Assembly: GCF_003003125.1 (NCBI RefSeq) | Contig: NZ_PVTZ01000002.1 | Location: 248,001-312,000, forward strand | DNA length: 64,000 bases | Direction of reading: 5' to 3' | DNA from: Laceyella sediminis | Lineage (GTDB): Bacteria; Bacillota; Bacilli; Thermoactinomycetales; Thermoactinomycetaceae | Part shown: one piece after another, positions 15,789 to 25,557 of the stretch | How the letters are laid out: each line of letters starts with the position of its first letter | How positions within the stretch are numbered: the stretch's first letter is position 1 | The notes under the pieces: model-generated | What the model was told of the DNA's origin: nothing | Seen by the model: only the letters and a program-made list of their open reading frames with translations | Database searches by the model: none | Translations under genes and position numbers: made by a program

Positions 15789-17459
15789 TCACATCCGCTC
15801 CGGCGCCGACACGCCGATCAGGGACAACCCGTTTCGCAAAACTTGGCGCACACCCGCAAACAGGGCCAGCCGCGCCTGAGACAATTCCGCATCATCGGTG
15901 ATCACGCGATGTTCGTTGTAATAGCTGTGGAATAGGGTCGCCAAATCATACAGATACCGCACAACCCGGTGTGGCGCCAACTGTTGGGCGCTGACGGCCA
16001 CTTCTTCCGCAAACTCGCCCAGCTTCTGAATCAGGTCCAATTCCTGTTCCAAGGTGAGGCGCGCCAATACGTTCGCATCCCAGGAAGGCGCCATCCCTTT
16101 CTCCTCGGCCAGGCGGAATACGCTGGCGATCCGGGCCGACGCATATTGCACATAATACACGGGATTGGTATTGGACTGTGACACTGCCAAATCCATATCA
16201 AAATCAAGGTGCGCATCTGGGCTTCTCATCACAAAAAAGTAACGAGCTGCATCCACGCCTACTTCGTCCATCAATTCTTCCATGGTCACCGCTTTACCCG
16301 TGCGCTTCGACATCTTAACCAGTTCGCCGCCTTGATAAAGCTTCACCATCTGGGTGATAACCACTTCCAACTGATCTGCGTCATGCCCCAAGGAGTTGAG
16401 CGCCGCTTTCATCCGCGGTATATAGCCATGGTGATCGGCTCCCCAGATGTTGATCAATCGGTCATGGCCGCGCTTTAACTTGTCACGGTGATAGGCGATG
16501 TCCGGTGTGAGGTAGGTGAATGACCCATCCTGTTTAATCAAGACGCGGTCTTTATCATCGCCAAATGCTGTCGAGCGGAGCCACAACGCCCCATCCGACT
16601 CATAGGTGTACCCTTTTTCTTTCAGCTCAGCAATCGTTTGCTCAATTGCGTCCGCTTGGTACAAGGACAATTCGCTGAACCAAACATCAAATTTAACCCG
16701 GTATTTCTCCAAGTCGGCTTTGATCTTGGCCAACAGCTTCTGCTTGCCCACTTCTTTCACGTAAGCCAAACGCTCTTCTCGCTCCATATGTAAGAGTCGG
16801 TCCCCTTCCTCCCGAACCAACTCTGCAGCGATGTCGATAATCTCCTGACCGCGGTAACCGTCTTCAGGGAAAACCGCATCTTGGCCCAACGCCTCCAAAA
16901 CCCGTGCTTCCAATGAAAGGGCCAGCATATTCATCTGGTTACCGGCATCATTGATGTAATATTCCCTGGTTACGTCGTAACCGGCGGCTTCCAAGATGTT
17001 GCTGAGGGCATCGCCCACTGCGGAACCGCGGGCATGCCCCAAATGCAGATGGCCGGTCGGGTTGGCGCTACAAAACTCCACATTTACCTTCTCTCCCCGC
17101 CCGGTGTTGGAATGGCCGTAAGCCGTTCCTTTTTGCTTGATCTCTTCCAACACGCGCACCAAGAAGGAACGGTCCATAAAAAAGTTGATAAAGCCGGGGC
17201 CAGCTATTTGCACATCGCGGATGTTGCCGGCACCGCGATCAAGCTCGGCCACGACTTGTGCCGCGATCTCGCGCGGGTTTTTGCGGGCGATGCGGGTTAA
17301 TTGCATCGCAATGTTGGTAGCGAAGTCTCCGTGTGCTTTTTCCTTTGGCACTTCCAACGCAACCTCTGGCACGCTCTCTTCCGCCACCAGCCCGGTGCGG
17401 ATGACTGCTTGCCTGATCTCTTGTTTCAATGTTTCCTTCATCTGTTCAAGCGGATTCAT
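15789..17459 (-). CDS. argS: Arginine-tRNA ligase
   Basis: Class I aminoacyl-tRNA synthetase that charges tRNA-Arg with arginine in the cytoplasm. The HIGH-type motif appears as [11 protein letters not shown] in the segment [16 protein letters not shown], the KMSKR-type loop as [16 protein letters not shown], and the C-terminal anticodon-binding DALR domain ends [12 protein letters not shown]-like. 556 aa is the normal length. ATG 17459 follows the ywiB stop by one base, so the two are co-transcribed, as in Bacillus subtilis. Confidence 0.97.
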   Translation of the reverse strand: MNPLEQMKETLKQEIRQAVIRTGLVAEESVPEVALEVPKEKAHGDFATNIAMQLTRIARKNPREIAAQVVAELDRGAGNIRDVQIAGPGFINFFMDRSFLVRVLEEIKQKGTAYGHSNTGRGEKVNVEFCSANPTGHLHLGHARGSAVGDALSNILEAAGYDVTREYYINDAGNQMNMLALSLEARVLEALGQDAVFPEDGYRGQEIIDIAAELVREEGDRLLHMEREERLAYVKEVGKQKLLAKIKADLEKYRVKFDVWFSELSLYQADAIEQTIAELKEKGYTYESDGALWLRSTAFGDDKDRVLIKQDGSFTYLTPDIAYHRDKLKRGHDRLINIWGADHHGYIPRMKAALNSLGHDADQLEVVITQMVKLYQGGELVKMSKRTGKAVTMEELMDEVGVDAARYFFVMRSPDAHLDFDMDLAVSQSNTNPVYYVQYASARIASVFRLAEEKGMAPSWDANVLARLTLEQELDLIQKLGEFAEEVAVSAQQLAPHRVVRYLYDLATLFHSYYNEHRVITDDAELSQARLALFAGVRQVLRNGLSLIGVSAPERM

Positions 17460-17460
17460 T

Positions 17461-17886
17461 TCACTCGTCCTCCATCCACTTCAAACTCAATTGGTATTTG
17501 CCCAACTCTTGCGTGCCCATCGTCAATTCAAATGAAAACGCAATCTCTCCCCCCGTCTCCGCGCAACCGCGTCGGTAGGACAGGGTTTTCACTTCCATTT
17601 CGGTCTTGCCTGCCGGGGTGTGTACGATGCTCTCCACTTTTTTGCCCGGCCAATATGTCTGTCTGTATGATACAGGCCCTTGCCGTGAGATGGTGACATG
17701 GTCTTGATGTGATCGGACAGAGGTGAACACTTCTTCGACGGTTCCCTCATGTTCTTTGTACTTAAGTGTCCATTCTCCGTTCGCCTTGGCCTCAAACTTG
17801 CCGACCAAGTCTTGTTCGATCACTTCCGGCTCTTGTCCCGCTTCTTGCTGTATGACCGATTGGATGTGGATTTTCACTGGGATCAA
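17461..17886 (-). CDS. ywiB: DUF1934 family protein (YwiB-like beta-barrel)
   Basis: A 141-residue protein with alternating beta strands typical of the YwiB/DUF1934 family (small lipocalin-like barrel, function unknown). Recognisable stretches are [20 protein letters not shown] and a conserved-looking [20 protein letters not shown] at 17886 is preferred because GGGGGAGG lies eight bases upstream; the frame is open to 17904. Its place directly before argS is the standard Bacillus arrangement and is the main reason for the name. Confidence 0.8.
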   Translation of the reverse strand: MIPVKIHIQSVIQQEAGQEPEVIEQDLVGKFEAKANGEWTLKYKEHEGTVEEVFTSVRSHQDHVTISRQGPVSYRQTYWPGKKVESIVHTPAGKTEMEVKTLSYRRGCAETGGEIAFSFELTMGTQELGKYQLSLKWMEDE

Positions 17887-17956
17887 AGCGCCAGCCTCCC
17901 CCAATTTTTTAATACTTGTATCTTAACACTGGTCGGGACTTTTTTGCCAGCCGAAT

Positions 17957-17993
17957 AAAAAAGCTTCCCTGCCCTGTGCGTGGGAGGGAAGAA
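17957..17993 (-). terminator. Terminator downstream of speB
   Basis: The minus strand forms CTTCCCT...AGGGAAG with extra inner pairing (CCC/GGG), followed by CTTTTTTATT. Confidence 0.85.
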
Positions 17994-18009
17994 TTTGAGT
18001 CAATGCGGT

Positions 18010-18882
18010 CTATTTGACAAACCCGAGCAGCATTTCCCGAATCAGCTTTGCCGCTACCACAGGGGTTTGTTCACTGTGGTCATACGCCGGTGCCACTTCG
18101 ACCAAATCGGCGCCGACCACATTCACTTCCGAACGGGCGATGGCATGAATCGCTGCCAACATCTCTTTGGAAGTGATGCCGCCAGGCTCCGGCGTTCCCG
18201 TGCCCGGCGCATGAGCCGGATCTAGCGCGTCGATATCGATGGTCACGTAGACGGGACGGCCAGCCAAGGACGGCAAACATTTTTCCAGCGGCGCAAGCAC
18301 ATCGAATGGATAAAAGTGAATGCCCGCTTCCTTGACATAAGCCACTTCATCTTTGGTCATGGATCGAATCCCAAACTGATACACATTTTGCCCACCGATC
18401 AATTCGGCGATTTTGCGCAAAGGCGTGGCGTGGGAATACGGTTCCCCCTCATAATCCGTACGCAAATCGGCGTGGGCGTCGATATGGATCACCGCCAAAT
18501 CGGGGTAATCTTTATACACTTCCTGCACCACCGGCCAAGTAACCAAATGCTCTCCGCCCATCCCGATCGGCATTTTCTTCTTGTCCAAGACTTGGCGGAC
18601 GAAATCCCCGATTTGCCGCAAGCTTTTCTCCGGATTGCCAAAAGCCAACGGAATGTCCCCAGCGTCATAATAAACGATCTCGGTCAGTTCCCGTTCTAAA
18701 TAGTGGCTGTACTCTTCATGCACCAAGGACGACTCCCGAATCCGCGCCGGACCAAACCGCGATCCGGGACGGAAACTAACGGTCCAGTCCATGGGCATAC
18801 CGTACAACACGGCTTGCGCCTGCTCCAAGTCATCGCTCGCACCAATGAAAACATTACCTGAATATTTCTCATCGAATCGCAT
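18010..18882 (-). CDS. speB: Agmatinase (agmatine ureohydrolase)
   Basis: Hydrolyses agmatine to putrescine and urea, feeding spermidine synthesis. Ureohydrolase metal-binding motifs are present: GGEHLVTWP, HIDAHADLR (the Asp/His ligands of the two Mn ions) and TIDIDALDPAHAPGTGTPEPGG. About 290 aa, normal size. ATG 18882 has GAGGGGG eight bases upstream, and the gene follows speE by three bases, giving the usual speE-speB operon. Confidence 0.95.
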   Translation of the reverse strand: MRFDEKYSGNVFIGASDDLEQAQAVLYGMPMDWTVSFRPGSRFGPARIRESSLVHEEYSHYLERELTEIVYYDAGDIPLAFGNPEKSLRQIGDFVRQVLDKKKMPIGMGGEHLVTWPVVQEVYKDYPDLAVIHIDAHADLRTDYEGEPYSHATPLRKIAELIGGQNVYQFGIRSMTKDEVAYVKEAGIHFYPFDVLAPLEKCLPSLAGRPVYVTIDIDALDPAHAPGTGTPEPGGITSKEMLAAIHAIARSEVNVVGADLVEVAPAYDHSEQTPVVAAKLIREMLLGFVK

Positions 18883-18885
18883 CAA

Positions 18886-19740
18886 TTATTCCCCCTCTGG
18901 CTGGAGCAATTCCAAGACGAACGCCGGCAGCGAGAACAGCGCTTTATGCAGTTCTGGACGATAATAGCGGGTGTCGAATCGATGTAGCTTGGCCTCGTCC
19001 ACTGCCAGAGGATCATATTTTTTCGATCCGATCGTGAAGCTCCACAATCCGCTGGGGTAGGTTGGAATGCTCGCCGTATACAGGCGGGTGATCGGGAAGG
19101 TACTGGAAATGTCGCGGAAAACCTGGCGGATGAGATCCCGGTTGAACCAAGGTGATTCCGTCTGCGCGACCATGATTCCGTCTTCTTTCAGCGCTTCATA
19201 AATTTCCTCATAGAAAGGCTTTTGGAACAATCCCACCGCAGGTCCAACCGGCTCCGTCGAATCAACCAAGATCACATCGTATTTCCCTTTGTTGTCCCGC
19301 ACATGCTGGATACCATCAGCAACTTGGATATCGACACGCGGATCGTCCAACCCACCGGCGATCTTGGGGAAAAATTGTTTGGACGCTGCAATCACTTTGC
19401 CGTCGATTTCTGCCAACACAGCCTGCTCGACACTCGGGTAGCGCAGGATTTCCCGAATGGCACCCCCGTCTCCTCCGCCGACCACAAGCACGCGCTTAGG
19501 ATTGGGATGGGTATTCATCGCAACGTGGGTGATCATTTCATGGTAGACAAACTCATCGCGGTCGGTGGTCATGACCATGCCGTCCAGCACCAACATGTTG
19601 CCAAACTCAGCCGTTTCAATCACATCTAACGTTTGGAACTCTGATTTATCGTGATATAACGTCTTATTGATTTTCGTCGTGATTCCATGGTTCTTCGTTT
19701 GTTTTTCTGTGTACCAGAGATCCATTTCTCTCATTTCCAT
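18886..19740 (-). CDS. speE: Spermidine synthase (polyamine aminopropyltransferase)
   Basis: Transfers the aminopropyl group of decarboxylated SAM to putrescine. The 284-residue protein has the SAM-binding core [18 protein letters not shown], the acidic substrate-site motif [13 protein letters not shown] and the N-terminal [18 protein letters not shown] 19740 has AAAGGAG nine bases upstream. First gene of speE-speB, which makes agmatine-derived putrescine and then spermidine. pbpG is transcribed away from it, as in Bacillus subtilis. Confidence 0.96.
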   Translation of the reverse strand: MEMREMDLWYTEKQTKNHGITTKINKTLYHDKSEFQTLDVIETAEFGNMLVLDGMVMTTDRDEFVYHEMITHVAMNTHPNPKRVLVVGGGDGGAIREILRYPSVEQAVLAEIDGKVIAASKQFFPKIAGGLDDPRVDIQVADGIQHVRDNKGKYDVILVDSTEPVGPAVGLFQKPFYEEIYEALKEDGIMVAQTESPWFNRDLIRQVFRDISSTFPITRLYTASIPTYPSGLWSFTIGSKKYDPLAVDEAKLHRFDTRYYRPELHKALFSLPAFVLELLQPEGE

Positions 19741-19780
19741 AATTGATTACTCCTTTCCTATGTACAACTCTAACTTACTA

Positions 19781-19809
19781 AGAATAATGCATGGACGAAT
19801 CAGTTACAA
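19781..19809 (-). promoter_or_regulatory. Candidate sigma-A promoter of speE-speB
   Basis: TTGTAA (19809-19804) and TATTCT (19786-19781) on the minus strand are 17 bp apart; each matches four of six consensus bases. Leader length to the ATG is about 35 nt. Confidence 0.45.
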
Positions 19810-19933
19810 TCATTTTCATCAACCATAAGACCAACCTTTTTCTCAGGTATATTCTTCCTGCGACCTTCGCATAATATTCCTGCTTCTGTTTAAGTAGAGA
19901 CGGAAGAAAACACCGGAAAAAGGAGCCGCAAAC

Positions 19934-21970
19934 ATGAGCGAACATCCACACGCCACTCCAAGCGAATCAACGAAACTACTTTTCATCCTGAAGGGCTTGT
20001 CTTTGGGCTACAAGTTATTAAAGGGCCTTATCATCACACTCGTGATTGGTGCTCTTTTATCCGGTTTGTTGCTTTTGTATCTAAAGTCGCGTCCATTGCC
20101 CATCCCTAACTTTTTCTCAACGTCCATGCTTTATGACGATACAGGGCAAGTGTTTGGACGTCTAGACGAAGGGGAAGCGCGCATCCCGGTTCGTTTGCGG
20201 GACTTGCCCCCTTCGCTCATCTCCGCCACTTTGGCCGCCGAAGATAAAGATTTTTACCGCCATCACGGTTTTTCGGTGAAAAGCATTCTCCGGGCGGTTG
20301 CTGTCAACATCAAAGAAGGGCGTATCGAGCAGGGGGCCAGCACCATCACGCAACAATTGGCGCGCAATCTCTACTTGACCCATGACCGCACGTGGGCCCG
20401 CAAGATCAAAGAAGCGCTGTTAACCGTCCAACTTGAACTCCACTACAGCAAAGACCAGATATTGGAGCTTTATTTAAACCAGATTTATTACGGACACGGC
20501 GCCTATGGCGTGGGAAGAGCCGCCAAACTTTATTTCAACAAAAAAGCGGAGCAACTCACATTGGCAGAATCAGCGTTTTTGGCGGGCATCCCCCGTGGCC
20601 CCTCTTACTATTCCCCATGGAACCATCTGGAGCGGGCCAAGCGCAGACAACGTCACATCTTGGACCTGATGGTGAAAAACGGTGAGATTTCCCTGGCGGA
20701 AGCCGAGCAAGCCAAACAACACGCGCTTGCCATCGCCCCCCAAACGAAACCCAAACAGCTAAAAGCCAATTACTTTCAGGATTATGTCATTTCAACGTTG
20801 GTGAACCAGTATGGATTGGATGAAGCTGTGGTGCGGCGGGGCGGTTTAAAAATCCACACCACGCTCAACACCCGCATGCAACAGGCAGCCGAACAAGCCC
20901 TGAGAAAACACACCGAACCCGCTCCTGGATTGCAGGGTGCTTTGATCTCCGTCGATCCCCGGACAGGGGCCATTAAAGCGATGGTTGGAGGCAAAGATTA
21001 TCTGACATCCCAATACAACCGCGTGTTCGCCAAGCGGCAACCTGGTTCGTCATTCAAACCGTTCCTGTACCTCAGCGCGTTGCAACAAGGGTTTACACCG
21101 ATCACACGCATTGAGAGCAAGCCTACTACATTCGTTTACCAAGGTGGCACTTACAAGCCATCCAATTATCGAGGTCAGTACGCTTACCGTCCGATCACCA
21201 TGAGGGAAGCGATCGCCCGCTCTGACAACATCTACGCTGTCAGCACACTGCTGTCGACCGGGATGGAACGGGAAATCGCCTTGGCCCGGAAACTCGGCAT
21301 CAAAAGCCTGCTCAAACCAACCCCCTCATTGGCTTTGGGTAGTTACACCGTCTCGCCCTACGAAATGGCCGAATCGTACGCGACGATTGCCAGCGGCGGC
21401 ATCCACCGCCCCCTGATCGGCATCACCAAGGTGGTTGACCCCTTCAACCGCACCATCATCCAAGTGCAACAACAAGCAGAGCGGGTCGCCTCTGACGCCC
21501 ACACCTTTGTCTTGACTCAGCTTATGTCTAGCGTGTTTGAACCGGGCGGGACAGGCTATCGGGTTCGCCAACAATTCACCCACCCCGCCGCGGGCAAAAC
21601 AGGAACGACGGACTGGGACGGTTGGCTGGCTGGATACACACCTGATTTGGTTACAGTCACTTGGGTCGGTTATGACCAAGGGAAACGGCTTCCCCACCAC
21701 CAAGCCCGTTATTCGCAGTACATCTGGGCCGATTATATGAAGGAAGCGACAAAGCCGTTCCTAAGCCGCCGCTTCCCCGTCCCAGAAGGAGTCAAAGGCG
21801 TTTATATTGATGAAGAGACCGGCACACTGGCGACACCGCTGTGTGAACGGGTCCGGTTCGAGTATTTCGTCAGCGGTACCGAACCGAAAATCGTCGCACC
21901 ACATCACCGTTTACCGGAGCGGGAGCCGTCACTGTGGGAACGGTTGTCTGACTGGTGGAACCGACTTTAG
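19934..21970 (+). CDS. pbpG: Bifunctional penicillin-binding protein (PBP1A family, PbpG-like)
   Basis: 678 residues: short cytoplasmic tail, one membrane anchor (about 30-50), GT51 transglycosylase domain with EDKDFYRHHG (catalytic Glu 103) and GASTITQQLARNLYL, then a transpeptidase domain. The transpeptidase has SSFK (Ser 372, Lys 375), the SxN motif SDN, and KTGTT. It polymerises and cross-links peptidoglycan outside the membrane. The position between speE and ywhD matches Bacillus subtilis pbpG (ywhE), which acts redundantly with pbpF in spores; sporulation control here is inference. AGGAG precedes the ATG. Confidence 0.92.
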   Translation: MSEHPHATPSESTKLLFILKGLSLGYKLLKGLIITLVIGALLSGLLLLYLKSRPLPIPNFFSTSMLYDDTGQVFGRLDEGEARIPVRLRDLPPSLISATLAAEDKDFYRHHGFSVKSILRAVAVNIKEGRIEQGASTITQQLARNLYLTHDRTWARKIKEALLTVQLELHYSKDQILELYLNQIYYGHGAYGVGRAAKLYFNKKAEQLTLAESAFLAGIPRGPSYYSPWNHLERAKRRQRHILDLMVKNGEISLAEAEQAKQHALAIAPQTKPKQLKANYFQDYVISTLVNQYGLDEAVVRRGGLKIHTTLNTRMQQAAEQALRKHTEPAPGLQGALISVDPRTGAIKAMVGGKDYLTSQYNRVFAKRQPGSSFKPFLYLSALQQGFTPITRIESKPTTFVYQGGTYKPSNYRGQYAYRPITMREAIARSDNIYAVSTLLSTGMEREIALARKLGIKSLLKPTPSLALGSYTVSPYEMAESYATIASGGIHRPLIGITKVVDPFNRTIIQVQQQAERVASDAHTFVLTQLMSSVFEPGGTGYRVRQQFTHPAAGKTGTTDWDGWLAGYTPDLVTVTWVGYDQGKRLPHHQARYSQYIWADYMKEATKPFLSRRFPVPEGVKGVYIDEETGTLATPLCERVRFEYFVSGTEPKIVAPHHRLPEREPSLWERLSDWWNRL

Positions 21971-22061
21971 GTCGTGTCTGATGAAGATGGACAGCTACAC
22001 GTTGGCCCACACCCAACGCTAGCATGGCGTGTGGGTCGCAATGTTGTCAATGAGCAAAAAT

Positions 22062-22090
22062 AACCCCATGTCCTTGAAAGACATGGGGTT
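22062..22090. terminator. Bidirectional terminator between pbpG and a small minus-strand gene
   Basis: AACCCCATGTC/GACATGGGGTT is an 11-bp perfect stem with a 7-nt loop. A run of A upstream gives TATTTTTGC on the minus strand, eight bases after the 22098 stop. Confidence 0.85.
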
Positions 22091-22097
22091 GTTTGCT

Positions 22098-22322
22098 TTA
22101 ACATTCGTTACTGCCGCCGACGCGTCCCTCGCCGTCTGCAAATTCACCATCATTCAGCAAAGTGATTTTGCCTGCCGCGGCCAACTCTTTCATCACTTCA
22201 TACATGCTTTCTTTTTTCCCTTCAGGAAGGGACCGCACAAATTCGTTAATCTCTTGCTCGGAAACATTGGCGCGGAAATGCGTGCCGCCATGCCTCGCAA
22301 AATGTTCATGGTTATTTGCCAT
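22098..22322 (-). CDS. Small hypothetical protein
   Basis: A 74-residue protein, MANNHEHFARHGGTHFRANVS-like at the start, charged and soluble, with a helical middle (ESMYEVMKELAAAGKI) and Gly-rich end. ATG 22322 is chosen because GGAGG stands eight bases upstream; the frame is open to 22355. It has its own terminator. I do not recognise the family. Its place between two sporulation-associated loci (pbpG, ywhD) says little about function. Confidence 0.65.
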   Translation of the reverse strand: MANNHEHFARHGGTHFRANVSEQEINEFVRSLPEGKKESMYEVMKELAAAGKITLLNDGEFADGEGRVGGSNEC

Positions 22323-22401
22323 CACTACCGCCTCCCTATCCTTTAGCTTGCGCAAAAGAGGCGAAAATTTACCATGTCATCGCGAATGCCATCACAAAAA
22401 C

Positions 22402-22433
22402 AAAAAATGGCGGACAACTGTCCGCCATTTTTT
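22402..22433. terminator. Terminator downstream of ywhD
   Basis: AAAAAATGGCGGACA/TGTCCGCCATTTTTT is a near-perfect long stem with A and T runs on both sides, working in either direction; it lies about 100 bp after the ywhD stop. Confidence 0.85.
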
Positions 22434-22530
22434 GTGTCCTAGCAAAAGATTCCGAAACCACTACTTAGTGTACTCCTGCCCCATATGAGGCGGCAATAGC
22501 GAACGAAGTTTGTTCACATTTCGTTCATTT

Positions 22531-23025
22531 TTATGACGGAAGCTGCGCTTTTAACTCCGCCTTGCTGTTTTTCCACATTTCCTCATTGTGTTTAATGAGT
22601 AATGCTTTCAACGCGGCCTTCTCCGTTTCGCCCATTTCCGACAGCTTGACTCGCCGTTTCAGCGCATCATCCATGCGGTTCACATGAAAGGCGAGATTTT
22701 TCCAACCGATGCGTTTCTCCCGGTCAATCCGCATCGGACAGGCCGCGGCACCGGCATAATACGGACCGTTTTCGTCACGATCCACCGCTACCCACACGAC
22801 CCAATACAAGGTACCCTCAGGCACTTCATCTTCATTGCTGGTAAACTTCACGCCACGCTCTACCGCGCTTTTGGCATGAATCAAACCGAGATCGATCTTA
22901 GCTTGATCCCCTTCGATCAATATGGAAGAGAGATTGCTCAAGCTGATGGTGCCTGTGTGGTAAGCCCCGTGGGTGGTTGATTTGTTGCTTAGAATGTTGA
23001 ATTGCACATCTTTTTTGTTGCCCAT
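22531..23025 (-). CDS. ywhD: YwhD family protein
   Basis: A 164-residue protein resembling Bacillus YwhD in sequence flavour (FNILSNKSTTHGAYHTGTISL, VDRDENGPYYAGAAACPMRID) and in position next to pbpG-speE-speB. Function is unknown. ATG 23025 is the first possible start: an in-frame TAA lies four codons upstream. No ribosome-binding site is adjacent; the only strong one, AGGGAGGTGA (23080-23071), is 48 nt away and separated by two hairpins. Confidence 0.8.
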   Translation of the reverse strand: MGNKKDVQFNILSNKSTTHGAYHTGTISLSNLSSILIEGDQAKIDLGLIHAKSAVERGVKFTSNEDEVPEGTLYWVVWVAVDRDENGPYYAGAAACPMRIDREKRIGWKNLAFHVNRMDDALKRRVKLSEMGETEKAALKALLIKHNEEMWKNSKAELKAQLPS

Positions 23026-23080
23026 ATGCTTTTAGCAGTTACGAAAGCGCGTTTCCCCTTTCGTAACGCTTCACCTCCCT
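23026..23080 (-). promoter_or_regulatory. ywhD leader: remote Shine-Dalgarno and two hairpins before the start codon
   Basis: Reading on the minus strand, AGGGAGGTGA (23080-23071) is followed by a perfect 10-bp hairpin GTTACGAAAG/CTTTCGTAAC (23067-23038, 10-nt loop). A small stem TGCT/AGCA comes next, then the ATG. Folding both hairpins shrinks the GGAGG-to-ATG distance from 48 to about 7 nt, the normal spacing. Confidence 0.55.
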
Positions 23081-23222
23081 TTGCCGTTCGGGTTTGACCC
23101 GTCCATCCGCCGGATCGGTTTTCCCCCTCCACTTATTTTACAAGATTCATCGCCGAAAATCCCGTTTTTGCAGAAGTGGGAACCGGGAAGGTGATGTTTG
23201 GAAGTGAGGGAAACGCCTCCTT

Positions 23223-25334
23223 TTATCCGCCGGCCAAGCCCACCACCTCATTGCAGGGAGCGGACGCGTCTGAAGCTTTCTGAGCGCCAGTTGCCTCCCC
23301 GCGCACGTTTTTTTCCCGCTTTTGCTTGTCCTTGATCGGCTCCACCTTAGGAGCTTGCATCTTGCCCGGCTTCCGTTTCCGAACAGCCTCCTCTGCCGTG
23401 CGCTTCGTCCCCTTGTTGTCCCTTTCCTGTTGATCTGCTTCCGCTGTTTCCTGTTCTTCCGTTCCCTCTTTTTGTTCTGCCTCCACAGAATCTTCCATTG
23501 GCTCGAGCGCTGACTGTGGCTTCTCAAGTGAGGCCACCATATCCGCTCCATCTTGGGCACCGGCCAACGCTCCGACTTCCGCTTTCTCCGGCTCTGCTTC
23601 AGGCGGGTATTCTTCAGATATCACCACTTCGCCCAAGGTCGTCTGCTTCAGCGGCAATTGAATATTAAACGAGGTTCCCAAGCCCGGGGTGCTGGTAACG
23701 CACATGATTCCCCCATGATCTTCAATGATGCGGGAACAGATGGCCAATCCCATTCCCGTCCCTTCGTCCTTGGTGGTGAAAAACGGCTCAAAAATGCGGG
23801 AACACAATTCCGGAGGAATGCCATTTCCGTTGTCCATTACCTGGATATGCACTTGTTCCTCGCTCTTTTGCCATGAGACCTGCACCGTCCCTTTTTCCGA
23901 CAAAGCCTCCAACCCGTTTTGCACTAAATTGATCAGCACCTGTTTCAACTGCTCGGCATCCGCCTCCATCTCCACCGGTTGATCCGGCTGATGGCCGATC
24001 AACTCATGTCCCATTAAGAGGGACTTGGGTTGCAACAGGCTGAGCACATCATTCATCAGGCGGTTCAGATTAAACCGGGTTACTTTCACCGGCTTGGCTT
24101 CACTCAAATTAAGAAATTGTTTCAACAAGTCGTTGATGCGATCGATCTCGGGCAAAATGATTGATTCCCATTTTTTCACCGCTTCCGACTCAACAGCGGA
24201 AATCTGGACAAACCCTCGAATGGATGTAAGCGGATTGCGGATTTCATGGGCCAGTCCGGCCGCCAACTGCCCGAGCGCCGATAGCTTCTCCAATCTGAGA
24301 CGGTGCTCCTCCTCCTTGTCACGCCGTTGCCGCTGGGCGAGCATCAGGCGATCCTCCGCTTGTCGGATCAATTCCGCTCCCGTCTTCGCTTCTGTGGGAT
24401 AGGAGGCCGACGCCATGCAGTAATTGAGCAGCGGATGGTTGGCCTTTAACTCGGCCAGGACAAACTCCACCGTTTCGATCAAACGCCTCAACACCGCGCC
24501 GTCCCCCATCAACCCGATGGCAAACTGGTCCCCGTCGTAGCGGGCGATCCGCGCGGAAGGAGGCAAATGCCGCTTTAACAAGTTAGCGATCTGCACCAAC
24601 AGCCGGTCGCCTGTGTCGTTCCCATCCTTCATATTGATTTGCCGAAAATCGGTCAAATCAAAGCAAACCACATGATATGACAGGGAGTGGGCGCATCGGG
24701 ACAAGCCACGGGTCACTTGCTCCTGAAACCCGTGAAAATTGTACAAGCCCGTCAGCGAATCGCGCAGATAGGTTTCTTCCAGCTCTTTCTGAAATTCCCT
24801 CAACCGTCGGTTGGACTCGTTTTTCTGGTCAATCAGGCGACGCGTTTTCTCTTTCTGTTTCTTCAATTCAAAGAACCGATCCCGCACTTGGTCGCTAATC
24901 CACGCAACCCAAACAAAAAGCAAGCCGTGGCTGACCAGCTCGATCGCCCGCAAATAACTCCATTCGGTATAAGCAGATATCAATATGTAAGTAATGAAAA
25001 AACTTATGGTTATAAGATAGTTTCTCTCATCAGATGCTCGAAATAATACATATCCTAATACAATTAAATATACCGTTAAAATAGGGATTGTCTGCGTAAA
25101 CAAGTCAAGCAATGCAATCGTGGCGACAACGGATGCCATATAGCCATAACGTGGAAAATGACTGACCCACTTCCGGTTCAGTATCAGCAGAAAACTGAGT
25201 AACGTTGTGATTAATCCCACACTAATCCAATGGAGGGACGGATGTAGGGAGAAGATTCGCTCGACAAAGTGATATAACCAACCTTTGCTCTCGATCGCCT
25301 GTATATCTAACACGTCCAATACCCACCCCTTCAT
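23223..25334 (-). CDS. Membrane GGDEF-like/histidine kinase fusion with a long charged tail
   Basis: 703 residues. Several hydrophobic helices (about 35-150) are followed by a short coiled coil (KKQKEKTRRLIDQKNESNRRL) and a GGDEF-type domain (DSLTGLYNFHGF to RYDGDQFAIGL). The GGDEF signature itself is changed to YDGDQF, so diguanylate cyclase activity is unlikely. A HisKA domain (GLAHEIRNPLTSIRGF, His acceptor) and HATPase (NLVQNGLEAL, DNGNGIPPE, GTGMGLAICSRI) follow, resembling sporulation kinases. The last ~125 residues are Glu/Lys/Ala-rich and probably disordered. No response regulator is adjacent, so the kinase is an orphan and may feed a phosphorelay; that is inference. Confidence 0.85.
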   Translation of the reverse strand: MKGWVLDVLDIQAIESKGWLYHFVERIFSLHPSLHWISVGLITTLLSFLLILNRKWVSHFPRYGYMASVVATIALLDLFTQTIPILTVYLIVLGYVLFRASDERNYLITISFFITYILISAYTEWSYLRAIELVSHGLLFVWVAWISDQVRDRFFELKKQKEKTRRLIDQKNESNRRLREFQKELEETYLRDSLTGLYNFHGFQEQVTRGLSRCAHSLSYHVVCFDLTDFRQINMKDGNDTGDRLLVQIANLLKRHLPPSARIARYDGDQFAIGLMGDGAVLRRLIETVEFVLAELKANHPLLNYCMASASYPTEAKTGAELIRQAEDRLMLAQRQRRDKEEEHRLRLEKLSALGQLAAGLAHEIRNPLTSIRGFVQISAVESEAVKKWESIILPEIDRINDLLKQFLNLSEAKPVKVTRFNLNRLMNDVLSLLQPKSLLMGHELIGHQPDQPVEMEADAEQLKQVLINLVQNGLEALSEKGTVQVSWQKSEEQVHIQVMDNGNGIPPELCSRIFEPFFTTKDEGTGMGLAICSRIIEDHGGIMCVTSTPGLGTSFNIQLPLKQTTLGEVVISEEYPPEAEPEKAEVGALAGAQDGADMVASLEKPQSALEPMEDSVEAEQKEGTEEQETAEADQQERDNKGTKRTAEEAVRKRKPGKMQAPKVEPIKDKQKREKNVRGEATGAQKASDASAPCNEVVGLAGG

Positions 25335-25557
25335 ATCACAACTTTTATGCCATAATTCAACGCATTTTTACAAGACATGCCACTTTATTAGTTATTCTCT
25401 TCCACTGTAAAATGAAAAATCCTCCCAATCTTCCCTCTTTCGACATAAGATTTAATATTTCGATCACACCTTTGACGATTTTGTGAGGTTATGATAGGCT
25501 TATTGTCAGATAAATATATCTTCTAATTGTTTGCAAGCCAAACCCAGGAGGGACGCC

